Assembly: GCA_028285265.1 (NCBI GenBank)
Contig: JANQPX010000041.1
Location: 1 to 59,946 of the forward strand
Length of the DNA: 59,946 nt
Reading direction: 5' to 3'
Origin: Geminicoccaceae bacterium
Lineage (GTDB): Bacteria > Pseudomonadota > Alphaproteobacteria > Geminicoccales > Geminicoccaceae
In this document: positions 42,994 to 51,004 of the stretch, in pieces
How positions within the stretch are numbered: position 1 is the stretch's first letter
Layout: each line of letters begins with the position of its first letter
Notes under the pieces: generated by a model
Seen by the model: the letters and a program-made list of their open reading frames with translations, nothing else
Told to the model about the DNA's origin: nothing
Databases searched by the model: none
Position numbers and translations under genes: made by a program

Positions 42994-43989
42994 TCAGGCA
43001 AAAAGACGCTCATCTTGGCGATCTTTATAGAGATGGGCGACCTGCGGGGCATATCCGTTGTAGAGCTGCGTCGGCACACGTTCACCTGTGCCGAGCATGC
43101 GTTCTGTTGCTTGGCTCCAACGAGGGTGAGAAACGTCCGGATTGACATTCGCCCAAAATCCATATTCTGCTGGTTGTATCTGTTCCCAGAAGGTCTTTGG
43201 CCGTGTTTCGGTGAAGTGGAATCGAACGATCGATTTGATGGATTTGAAGCCATATTTCCAGGGCACTGCAAGGCGAAGCGGCGCGCCATTTTGGCGTGGC
43301 ATCGGTTTACCGTAGAGACCAGTCGCGATAAAAGCGAGGTCATTGGTGGCCTCATCGATCGTCAGCCCTTCGACGTAGGGCCATGGGTACCAACTCGCCG
43401 CCTGGCCAGGTGCCATGTCCTCGTCAAGAAACGTTTCCATGATCACGTATTTTGCACTGCCCAGTGGCTTTGCGAAATCAACCAAGGCCCGTAGCGGAAA
43501 TCCACTCCAAGGCACTGCCATAGCCCAAGCCTCGACGCAGCGGTGGCGATAAAGCCGTTCCTCTAGGGGCATCGTTTTTAGGAGATCGTCGATATCAACC
43601 GTTGTTTCGCGTTCGACCAGGCCGTCGAGGCGAACCTGCCAGGGACGGATTCGCAAGGCTTGAGCAGCTGAAGCTATCGATTTGTGTGAACCGAACTCGT
43701 AAAAGTTGTTGTAGCTCAAGACGTCGTCTTCGGGGCTAAGGGGCCGATCCAGGACGAAAGCGGCATTCCGCTCAACGGGATACAGTCCCGCTGAAGGGTC
43801 CGGCTCGGGGGGAGCAACTGGTTTGGGCTCCGGCACCATCTTCTCGATAGCGCGAAAGGCGAGCGGAGCCGCCAGGATCGCACCGCCAATCCCCATCGCC
43901 GTCAAGACTCGCCGGCGGTTCAAATAGACATGTTCGTCGGTCGCATCCTTTTCGGGTATCGACCAGTCCTTTTTCTTGTGGATCGGCAT
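42994..43989 (-). CDS. msrP: Periplasmic methionine-sulfoxide reductase, molybdopterin subunit (MsrP/YedY)
   Basis: 331 residues. A twin-arginine signal (NRRRVLTAMGIGGAILAAPL) exports the folded, cofactor-loaded enzyme. The molybdenum-binding Cys151 is in LYRHRCVEAWAMAVPWSGFP, diagnostic of YedY; WYPWPYVEGLTIDEA and GAPLRLAVPWKYGFKSIK are further family blocks. MsrP repairs oxidised methionines in periplasmic proteins. Its usual haem membrane partner MsrQ is not here; instead a 127-residue membrane protein gene lies 12 bp upstream on the same strand. Confidence 0.95.
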   Translation of the reverse strand: MPIHKKKDWSIPEKDATDEHVYLNRRRVLTAMGIGGAILAAPLAFRAIEKMVPEPKPVAPPEPDPSAGLYPVERNAAFVLDRPLSPEDDVLSYNNFYEFGSHKSIASAAQALRIRPWQVRLDGLVERETTVDIDDLLKTMPLEERLYRHRCVEAWAMAVPWSGFPLRALVDFAKPLGSAKYVIMETFLDEDMAPGQAASWYPWPYVEGLTIDEATNDLAFIATGLYGKPMPRQNGAPLRLAVPWKYGFKSIKSIVRFHFTETRPKTFWEQIQPAEYGFWANVNPDVSHPRWSQATERMLGTGERVPTQLYNGYAPQVAHLYKDRQDERLFA

Positions 43990-44001
43990 CGAGAACTTCC
44001 A

Positions 44002-44385
44002 CTAATGGTTTCGTGGATAGAACAAGAACGCTAAGACAGCTCCTGGGGCAGCGAGAATAGACCAAGCTGGCCATTGTAGGACGGAAACGATGACAGGATC
44101 CCAAAGACTGGGGAGTAGGTAGCGCTGAATAACCGCTTGGGAAAGATTGAGACTATAAGGATGGAGGTTGAACCACAGCTCGCCGGCGGCGATCGGTTGA
44201 TAGCCTCCGTTGCTGGCAGCCATCCAAAACTCGTAGATCAGCACCAGTAAGGCTAGGATGAGGAGCAGCACCCCTAACATAAATGGCCAACGTCCGACCG
44301 ATCGTCTTCCTAACCCTGCCATCCGCCTGCGAGGCATTCCCGCTTGGTTCTCGGGCGATGGCGTCGTCACCGTAGCACTCTCCAT
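44002..44385 (-). CDS. Small membrane protein upstream of msrP
   Basis: 127 residues with GAGAAGG before the ATG. It has a basic N-terminal region (RRRMAGLGRRSVGR), a span near 34-54 (PFMLGVLLLILALLVLIYEF), a ~45-residue outside loop with ELWFNLHPYSLNLSQAVIQR and a second span near 100-122 (WSILAAPGAVLAFLFY). It lacks the histidines of MsrQ's haem-binding helices. No named family. Adjacent to msrP by 12 bp, so a role in that reductase is possible but unproven. Confidence 0.7.
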   Translation of the reverse strand: MESATVTTPSPENQAGMPRRRMAGLGRRSVGRWPFMLGVLLLILALLVLIYEFWMAASNGGYQPIAAGELWFNLHPYSLNLSQAVIQRYLLPSLWDPVIVSVLQWPAWSILAAPGAVLAFLFYPRNH

Positions 44386-44737
44386 AACCTTCTCGCCTTG
44401 TCGGTGCTCATCGTTTCAGTCGAGCGCTTGCACTTCGGCAAGCGTAAGCTCCTGATCTCAAGTGGTTTGCCGACGTCTCTGTTGAAAGCCCACAGCATCT
44501 CACAAGCTGGAGACGAAGGCGTTATGACGATGTGATAGTTGTATCATCCAAATCCTTATCGACTCGATAAGTCTATCATAAGATTCAAGATTTTCACTTA
44601 GAGATTTAATAAGAAACATCCTTTCTCATTTTTACTTGGCTTGACCTTGGATGAATCGAGTGACTAGTTTGTTTATGGTTAAGATCGTCTTTCTACAGCA
44701 TTATTTCTTATGATAAAGCGATGGAGTTAGCCAAGCT
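44386..44737. other. Regulatory region before the M15 peptidase gene
   Basis: About 350 bp, AT-rich in its second half. Two short inverted repeats are visible: TGATA-GTTG-TATCA (44533-44546) and CTTATCG-ACT-CGATAAG (44555-44571). A sigma-70-like promoter is listed separately. No coding frame is convincing. Confidence 0.4.
44641..44670 (+). promoter_or_regulatory. Possible sigma-70 promoter for the M15 peptidase gene
   Basis: TTGACC at 44641-44646 is followed after 18 bases by TAGTTT at 44665-44670, about 70 bp before the GTG start. The -35 matches 5 of 6; the -10 is weak. Confidence 0.3.
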
Positions 44738-46600
44738 GTGGCTGAGATTCAGCCCGGAAGACCGACGTCTGGCGTAGAAACGGGACAACCTGTATCGAAT
44801 CAGGGCAACGTTGCCGGTGCCGACAGGGGTGCGCCGTCAAACCCTGGGTCTGGTGCTGACGGCAGACGTGCCTTCGATCAAGCGGTCGCGGACGGTAAAG
44901 CGGCAGACCGACCAAGCCCCAACAATTCTGCCAGTGCTCAGGCAGCAACAAGCGCCGCGAGCGCGTCAGCGTCAAACGCTTCAATAGATGTCGGAGCATC
45001 AAACAGTCCAACGAATCTCCAAGCATCGATGGGGGCGAACGGTGCGTCGGGCGCCAATGGGGTTGGCAGTGCACCAGCGGATGCGGCGGCTCTAAACGGC
45101 GGATCTAATGCACCAGCAGTCGGCAGCGCGCCCAATGCAGCTGTAGCCAACGGGCCTACGAATGCGCCCGTCGGCCATGGTGTGTCCAATGCACCTGTGG
45201 CCAATGGCGCCGTCAATCCGTCGCTGTCGACCAGCTCCCCGACGCCGGCATTCGCAGAGGGGCGCACGCAAGTTCAGCTTGCTAACGGTGCTGCGACGTC
45301 AGCAGCATCGACTCCCAATAATGTCACGCCGCCACCACTAGCCAAGGACCCTGCGGCCGGATCAGAAGCGCAGCTTCGATTTGAGTCCCGGGACCGGGGC
45401 AACCATACGATAGGTCCGACCAACGGTTCCTCGTCAAATCGGCCCGGCGGGCGGGCTGATGCCGTGATGTTCGATTTGCCGGTTCTCAGGCTTGGCGCTT
45501 CCGATCGCTCAGTTGGTCTGCTGCAGCGTGCCTTAGCGCTGCTCGGTTCCATCGAGCTCTTGTCTGAACGAGGCTTTGGTGCATTGACAGAACAGGCGGT
45601 TCGTTCCTTTCAGGAGGGCCTCGGTCTGATCAAAGACGGCGTCGTAGGGAATCGAGAGACTTGGCCGGCTATCAATAGGGCCTTGGTGACCCGTCATGAA
45701 GGCATCACCCGACTCGCAGACGCGATGTCGCCCGGTACAAATCTGGCCACGTCACAGGCTACTGAGTTGAAGCAGCTCGCCGTCTTGCTCGGCGAGTTTA
45801 GTGAGCGTGCTTTACCAACATCCCATGGCAAAGAGATGGCTCTCATGGTGGGAGCGTCTCGAGAGTCTGCTGTGCCAGGCTTGAGCTTACTTGGCGATGC
45901 CGCCTTTGCTGGCAGGGCAAGCCACGCGCTTACAGATGCAGCACGTGCCTTTAGCCTACCCATCGGCGCGTTAATGGCGGCGAGTCCTGAGTTAACAAGA
46001 TCCTATCTCGTCTTGCAGGGGCAGCTTCTGGCCATGCCAAACCCCGTTCGAGAACGTCGTTTTCGGCGGCAACCGAAGCAATTGCATCCAGCCGATCCAG
46101 AGGGATATCTCGCCAACATCAACATGAACCCCGACTTCGTTGTCCTGGTCAACGGTCTAATCGCTGGGCTTCGAGGTGATGGGCATGACGTCCGGGTTAT
46201 CGCCGGTTTTCGAAGCTTTTCCGACCAGCAAGAGCGTTTCGAACGAGGCCGACTGAAGTTGGGGCCCATCGTAACAGAAACTGCGGCTGGTCATTCCTGG
46301 CACAATTACGGGCTCGCCGTTGACATCATCCTCAATGACGACCAGGGCGACCCAGCGTGGCCTGAAGTCAGCTCACCATTTTGGCAATGTCTTGCCGAGG
46401 CTGCTTTAGCTCGAGGTGCGGTTTGGGGAGGGCATTTTGGTTTTCCCGCACATATCGAGTATCATCCGGCCCTCGCTCGGAAAGATGCTGGATCACTGAT
46501 CGAGGATTTCGAGTGTTTTGGCCTCGAAAGGGTCTGGAGCCGCGCTCTCAATCCTGTTGCGCTAGTGGATGACGAGGAAACCAGGGGCTCTAAGCCTTAG
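44738..46600 (+). CDS. M15-type peptidoglycan peptidase with low-complexity N-terminus and peptidoglycan-binding domain
   Basis: 620 residues from GTG. Residues 1-~230 are low complexity, rich in Ala, Asn, Gly, Ser and Pro, with repeats such as SNAPVANG and TNAPVGHG. A PG_binding_1 domain follows (about 245-310; LRLGASDRSVGLLQRALALL, FGALTEQAVRSFQEGLGLI). The C-terminal ~150 residues are a VanY/endolysin-type M15 peptidase: VIAGFRSFSDQQERFERG, Zn ligands in HSWHNYGLAVDIILND, and AHIEYHP with the last His/Glu. No signal peptide or membrane span is seen, so export would need another route. Start is weakly supported. It overlaps the end of the convergent desaturase gene by 11 bp. Confidence 0.83.
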   Translation: MAEIQPGRPTSGVETGQPVSNQGNVAGADRGAPSNPGSGADGRRAFDQAVADGKAADRPSPNNSASAQAATSAASASASNASIDVGASNSPTNLQASMGANGASGANGVGSAPADAAALNGGSNAPAVGSAPNAAVANGPTNAPVGHGVSNAPVANGAVNPSLSTSSPTPAFAEGRTQVQLANGAATSAASTPNNVTPPPLAKDPAAGSEAQLRFESRDRGNHTIGPTNGSSSNRPGGRADAVMFDLPVLRLGASDRSVGLLQRALALLGSIELLSERGFGALTEQAVRSFQEGLGLIKDGVVGNRETWPAINRALVTRHEGITRLADAMSPGTNLATSQATELKQLAVLLGEFSERALPTSHGKEMALMVGASRESAVPGLSLLGDAAFAGRASHALTDAARAFSLPIGALMAASPELTRSYLVLQGQLLAMPNPVRERRFRRQPKQLHPADPEGYLANINMNPDFVVLVNGLIAGLRGDGHDVRVIAGFRSFSDQQERFERGRLKLGPIVTETAAGHSWHNYGLAVDIILNDDQGDPAWPEVSSPFWQCLAEAALARGAVWGGHFGFPAHIEYHPALARKDAGSLIEDFECFGLERVWSRALNPVALVDDEETRGSKP

Positions 46601-47513
46601 TGGCGTTCTTCAACAGATGGGCCTGGGTGCGAACATAACCTGAACGGACATCCACGATGTGCTCGCCAAGATATCGGTGTAGCGTTGGCAGTGCGTGGAA
46701 AGGAATAGCAGGCATGGCATGATGCTCGGCATGATGCGCGTTGTTCCAGTTGAGCCAGCGGATCGGCGCAGGGGTGATGACCGTGCGAGTATTGCGAAGC
46801 ATATCTGGGACAAGTGGACAAGCTCCGTGTTCCGACATGCGAATGATGCGCATTACGGGTTCAGCAATAACCCGTGGTAGCAGCCAAAAAATCACCAAAA
46901 ACCAGCTTTGGAGGATGACCGACAGTATGGCCATGCCGAGATAGGCGCTCCAGATAATCCAGGCGTCTCGTTGGACACGAGCGAAGCTATTGGGGGGAAT
47001 GAACGTCCTCTCAAGATCGGTGAAACGGCCGCGTGCATGGTTGTAGAGATTGACCAAATTGCCACGGAAATAGGGAATAGCCGTCGCGAACCAAAGATAG
47101 CCTTTGATGCTGTAAGCTTCGGGAATGCGTTCGGGATCACGCAGCGGATCTTGGGTGTATTTATGGTGAGCAGCGTGTTCCAAGGTGAAGTGCGTCGGCG
47201 GCAGCTGCAGAGCGATGCCTGTGAACCAGGCGACGGAGCGATTGAGCCATCGGCTGCGGAAGGCCGTGCCGTGGGTCGATTCATGAAACGGCGCAAACAG
47301 GTGAACGATGACGATGCCATGGAGAAACATCGCCGGCAGCAGCCAACTGCTACTTAGCGTCTGCGCCATTAGCCAGCCCGTCAAAAGCAGTGTCAGCCCA
47401 TGTCCGCCCAGAAACAGGAGGCCCGGAATATCGCTGCGTTGACGAAGTGTTCTTAACGCCTCCGGTGGGACGAGGCCCAAAATATCCGCCGCGCTTCGTT
47501 GCCGATCGGTCAT
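46590..47513 (-). CDS. Membrane fatty-acid desaturase / hydroxylase
   Basis: 307 residues. Three histidine boxes bind the di-iron centre: HESTHG (about 78-83), HAAHHKYTQDP (about 113-123) and AHHAEHHAMPAI (about 254-265). Hydrophobic spans lie near 32-72 and 185-220. It would introduce a double bond or hydroxyl into acyl or other lipid chains at the membrane; a carotenoid substrate cannot be excluded. It stands alone and overlaps the M15 gene end. Confidence 0.87.
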   Translation of the reverse strand: MTDRQRSAADILGLVPPEALRTLRQRSDIPGLLFLGGHGLTLLLTGWLMAQTLSSSWLLPAMFLHGIVIVHLFAPFHESTHGTAFRSRWLNRSVAWFTGIALQLPPTHFTLEHAAHHKYTQDPLRDPERIPEAYSIKGYLWFATAIPYFRGNLVNLYNHARGRFTDLERTFIPPNSFARVQRDAWIIWSAYLGMAILSVILQSWFLVIFWLLPRVIAEPVMRIIRMSEHGACPLVPDMLRNTRTVITPAPIRWLNWNNAHHAEHHAMPAIPFHALPTLHRYLGEHIVDVRSGYVRTQAHLLKNATKA

Positions 47514-47799
47514 GTCAACCTCCCGTGCCCGTCCTGTCGCAAGAGACGTGCCTATCTATCCCGGTGTCATCCTACAAAATGAGGACCTATGCGCGATCGG
47601 ACAACTCGCCATGTCACAATCTGTCATGATGGATAACCCATCTGCTGAGGTGCCGAGGCGAACAGCTGACGACGCACCATGATACGCGCTGATCGAGCGG
47701 GGTGTCGCATAAGAGGTCGTGGGTTCGATAGCGCTGACGGCTTCTTCCGAAAGACTCGAGGAGCATCTGCATAAGGTGTTTGATGGCGCAACGGTCTCG

Positions 47800-48777
47800 C
47801 TAGTCGAGAACCTCTGGATTGAGTAAGAGATGTCGTTCGGGCTTTCGACCGTCCTTAATCGCGAGAACGCTGTCGATCGCACGATCGAGCATCAACGTCA
47901 CAGCCTTATCGCTCACCCCAGCACAGTGGGGTGTCAGGATGACGTTGTCGAGGGTACGAAGTGGCGAGTCCGAGGGCAGGGGCTCCTTCGCTACAACATC
48001 GAGTCCCGCTCCGGCGATCGTTTTATTCCGGAGTGCCTCTGTCAGATCGGCTTCGTCAATCAAACCGCCGCGCGCGGTGTTGATGAGAAAGGCATCCGGC
48101 TTCATGAGGGACAACGTCTTGGCGTTGACCATCTTGTTCGTCAGCTCGGTGTGCGGCGCATTGAGGGAAACGAAGTCGGATTCCCGAAGCAGTGTTTCCA
48201 GATCCACCATGTCGATGCCGTTTGCTGCCGCATAATTGGCATCTGGTGCAATATCGTTGGCCAGAATGCGCATCTCGAAGCCCTGGCAGCGTTGGGCCAA
48301 TGCTCGGCCGATCCGGCCAAGTCCGATAATCCCTATTGTGCCTTGCCATAGCGAGCTATGAAATCGTGACCCCCAGGCGCCGCCCGTAATCTGCTGATGA
48401 TAGGTAGGGAGTTGATTGCAGAGGGCAGCAAGGAGGGAGAATGCGTGGTCGGCAACCGCTTCGTGGTTCGTGCCGAATGCCATGGCGACGGCGACCCGAC
48501 CACGTGTTGCCGCTTCGACGTCGATCATATCAAAGCCAACACCAACCCTGGCAATAACCTTCAAAGCATGAGCCCCTGCGAGCGTCTTCTCATTGTAGGG
48601 CTCGGCGCCTGCGATCGTCGCGTCGACGTCTGAAATTGCATCGATGAGTTCAGCTTCGTTGTAGGCGCGGCCTAGCTGATTGATCACGATCTCGCAGCCT
48701 TGGTCACGAAGACGATCGAGCTCGGGGGCCGGCCGGTTTTTGAACCAGGGTATCGTGACCAGAACTTTGAAGCTCAT
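47800..48777 (-). CDS. D-2-hydroxyacid dehydrogenase, NAD-binding (phosphoglycerate dehydrogenase-like)
   Basis: 325 residues from the ATG at 48777, chosen for GGGAG about 7 nt upstream and family-like MSFKVLVTIPWFKNRP; the open frame reaches further back without support. The nucleotide site is IGIIGLGRIGRALAQRC. Catalytic residues are Arg in LINTARGGLIDEADL, Glu in VVAKEPLPSDSPL and His in VILTPHCAGVS, all intact. It reduces or oxidises a 2-hydroxy/2-keto acid; it lacks the C-terminal ACT domain of SerA, so its substrate is uncertain. It diverges from the GH10-like gene. Confidence 0.9.
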   Translation of the reverse strand: MSFKVLVTIPWFKNRPAPELDRLRDQGCEIVINQLGRAYNEAELIDAISDVDATIAGAEPYNEKTLAGAHALKVIARVGVGFDMIDVEAATRGRVAVAMAFGTNHEAVADHAFSLLAALCNQLPTYHQQITGGAWGSRFHSSLWQGTIGIIGLGRIGRALAQRCQGFEMRILANDIAPDANYAAANGIDMVDLETLLRESDFVSLNAPHTELTNKMVNAKTLSLMKPDAFLINTARGGLIDEADLTEALRNKTIAGAGLDVVAKEPLPSDSPLRTLDNVILTPHCAGVSDKAVTLMLDRAIDSVLAIKDGRKPERHLLLNPEVLD

Positions 48778-49128
48778 TGCAGCAACTCCCGGCTGCCAAT
48801 CGCCATGAACGCGAAGGGACCTCGGCGAATCTTGTCGTATCGAGACTGGGTGTTCTTCATGGCGCTTGCTGCTTCCCTCTTGTTTCGACCGCATCATCTT
48901 TTTTGACTTAACGCTTGAGAAACCGCATCACAAGGTTTCCCTTGAGCCGCCCTGCTCAAGGGTCTGCGACAACGCAACAGGCTCAGATCTCAAAGCATGA
49001 CTCTGTTTTGATGATCTTTTCATGGCCCTTTGGCTCTGGCCGCGTTGAGCTTGAAGACGCCTATGTTAAGTTCATGTTGAGGAGAGGGTAGGGGGCGTGC
49101 GAGCGCGTTGGCGCGCGCAGGAGACGTG
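48778..49128. other. Divergent intergenic region with two adjoining hairpins
   Basis: About 350 bp between the dehydrogenase and GH10-like genes. GAAACC-N9-GGTTTC (48919-48939) is immediately followed by CCCTTGAG-N8-CTCAAGGG (48939-48962). An upstream CTTGAG (48914-48919) could also pair with the last arm, so alternative folds are possible. No gene is seen. Confidence 0.45.
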
Positions 49129-50976
49129 ATGCGGGTTTGGTTGGGCGTATTGGTGGCAGGTATTCTGGCCGCCTGCGATCAGGGCACGACGTCAAGAACC
49201 GAGGCGGCGTGGGAAGGTTCGGTGGGACGTGTCGTCATCGAGGGCAGCAATCCCGCGACATTCCAGTTTGTCCGCCAAGATGGCGCAGGTCCCGAGCATG
49301 GGCAGATGTCAGTAATTGCTGTTGAGGCAGTTTCTAGTGGCTCGGCAGCTCGGCTGGAGACACTCGAAAAACCCCGTCATCTCGGAAGCTTGCATGCTCG
49401 TATTCCGACGAATGATGACATCGATGAAGGCGACGCCTGCTGGCTCCGATTCAAGGTGAGGGCCGCCGAGCCCCAGGTCGAACTAGGCCTGAGCCGGGTC
49501 TTGGTGATGGTTCGTTCCAGCGATGACCCAAGTGAACCTTGGCTTCAACGGTCGATCTACGCCGAGCCTAGCTGGACATCTATCGACATGACCTTCACCG
49601 CACGCGATCATCGCAACGCTGGTGATGCTGAAGTAATCTTCGGGGTCGGGACACAGCTTCAGACGATTGATATCGCCGATGTGGCCATGCGTTGCTTCGA
49701 CGAGAATGAGGGAGCACTCGCTCGTCTGCCAAGTACGTCCTTTAGCTATGGCGGTCGCGATGCCGACGCACCGTGGAGGGCGACAGCGGAGAGCCAGATC
49801 GAACGTTATCGTCAAGGCGATCTTCAGGTCAGCGTCACCGACGCCCTTGGCCGGCCGGTCTCCGATGCTGAGCTCCACATTCAGATGACGCGTCACGCCT
49901 TTACCTTTGGTGCCGTTGTGGATGCGAGCCAGTTGGTTGGCGAGACTGATGATCATGACGAAGCGGTAACAGCCTCCTATCGAAGAAATCTGCAAGAGCT
50001 GTTCAATGCAGCATCATTCGAGAGCGACCTTCGCTGGACGTCGTGGGCTGAGCCAGAGGTGCGGGAGGTGACAGAACAGGCACTTGCCAGAGTTCGATCG
50101 CTTGAACTCTCCGCTCGTGGCCGCGGTCTCGTCTCCACTGCGAGCGCAGATCTGCCAGAGGCGCTCAGAGAGAAACTTGCTAGTCCAGGATTAATTAGGG
50201 AGGCCGTCCGGCGTGGTGTCGAGACCACGGCTGGCGAGCTGGATGGCAGTATTGCCGCTTGGGATGTGGTTGATCGGCTGAGAGAGCATCATGATCTCTT
50301 GGACTTGATTGGCTGGGACGAGCTTTCGACTTGGTTTCGCCTTGTTAGATTGGCGGCGCCCAACAGCGAACTGGTTTTCAGCGAAAGCGATATTCTCGCG
50401 GGTGATCGAATGGCCGAGCTTGCCGCCTTAGTCGGCGGCATGATGAGCGAGGGCGTCCCAATCGATCGCATTGGCGTTCTTGGGCAGTTTGGAACACAGC
50501 CGCCACCGATTCAGGTTCTAAGGGATCGTCTAGACCAGCTCGCAAGCTTCGATTTGCCGTTAGTGATAACGGCGTTCGACATGACAACATCTGACCAAGC
50601 GCTGCAGGAAGACTTCACCCACGATTTTTTGACTCTTGCGTTCAGTCATCCGTCGGTCGAAGGTTTTGTGCTGCGTCGATTCTGGGAAGGTCGGGGGGGA
50701 CCTTTGGATCATGGTGATCCCCTCTATCGACGCGATGGTACGATCACCCCAGTTGGTAAGATTTACCGAGATCTGATTTTGGATCGATGGTGGACGGATA
50801 TCCTTGCTCGAAGCGACGATGCCGGCGAATTTCAAAGTCGTGTATTTCAAGGTGACTATATTGTGTCGGTCAGGAAGGGGCAGCTTTCCGCCGCCGCGAG
50901 GCTGAAGATTGGGCCCGAGGGCGCCGCGATCACCCTTTCGCTCGCCCCCGAGCAGGAGGGCGAGCGCTCGCTTTGA
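49129..50976 (+). CDS. GH10-like lipoprotein lacking both catalytic glutamates
   Basis: 615 residues from the ATG at 49129, which has AGGAG about 6 nt upstream. A lipoprotein signal ends in GVLVAGILAAC. Residues 24-~215 look like a carbohydrate-binding-module-like beta domain. From about 230 the protein follows GH10 xylanases: DLQVSVTDALGRPVSDAELH, TRHAFTFGAVVDASQ, ELFNAASFESDLRWTSW, GQFGTQPPPIQVLRDRLDQL and SHPSVEGFVLRRFWEGRGGP. But the acid/base motif WDVVNE reads WDVVDR (D382, R383) and the nucleophile motif ITEFD reads ITAFD (A482). It is therefore unlikely to hydrolyse xylan; it may bind glycan or serve another role. It converges on gshA. Confidence 0.82.
   Translation: MRVWLGVLVAGILAACDQGTTSRTEAAWEGSVGRVVIEGSNPATFQFVRQDGAGPEHGQMSVIAVEAVSSGSAARLETLEKPRHLGSLHARIPTNDDIDEGDACWLRFKVRAAEPQVELGLSRVLVMVRSSDDPSEPWLQRSIYAEPSWTSIDMTFTARDHRNAGDAEVIFGVGTQLQTIDIADVAMRCFDENEGALARLPSTSFSYGGRDADAPWRATAESQIERYRQGDLQVSVTDALGRPVSDAELHIQMTRHAFTFGAVVDASQLVGETDDHDEAVTASYRRNLQELFNAASFESDLRWTSWAEPEVREVTEQALARVRSLELSARGRGLVSTASADLPEALREKLASPGLIREAVRRGVETTAGELDGSIAAWDVVDRLREHHDLLDLIGWDELSTWFRLVRLAAPNSELVFSESDILAGDRMAELAALVGGMMSEGVPIDRIGVLGQFGTQPPPIQVLRDRLDQLASFDLPLVITAFDMTTSDQALQEDFTHDFLTLAFSHPSVEGFVLRRFWEGRGGPLDHGDPLYRRDGTITPVGKIYRDLILDRWWTDILARSDDAGEFQSRVFQGDYIVSVRKGQLSAAARLKIGPEGAAITLSLAPEQEGERSL
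50939..50966 (+). terminator. Possible terminator hairpin at the end of the GH10-like gene
   Basis: CGCTCGCCC and GGGCGAGCG pair across a 10-base loop in the last codons, just before CTCGCTTTGAG. The hairpin overlaps the coding end and has no true U-run. Confidence 0.3.
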
Positions 50977-51004
50977 GATGTCAGCCATCGACCATCCGCG
51001 TCGA

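Noticed and set aside
47713..47730. tRNA T-arm-like sequence GGTCGTGGGTTCGATA
   Set aside because: No matching acceptor, D or anticodon arms around it; pairing of the T stem fails.
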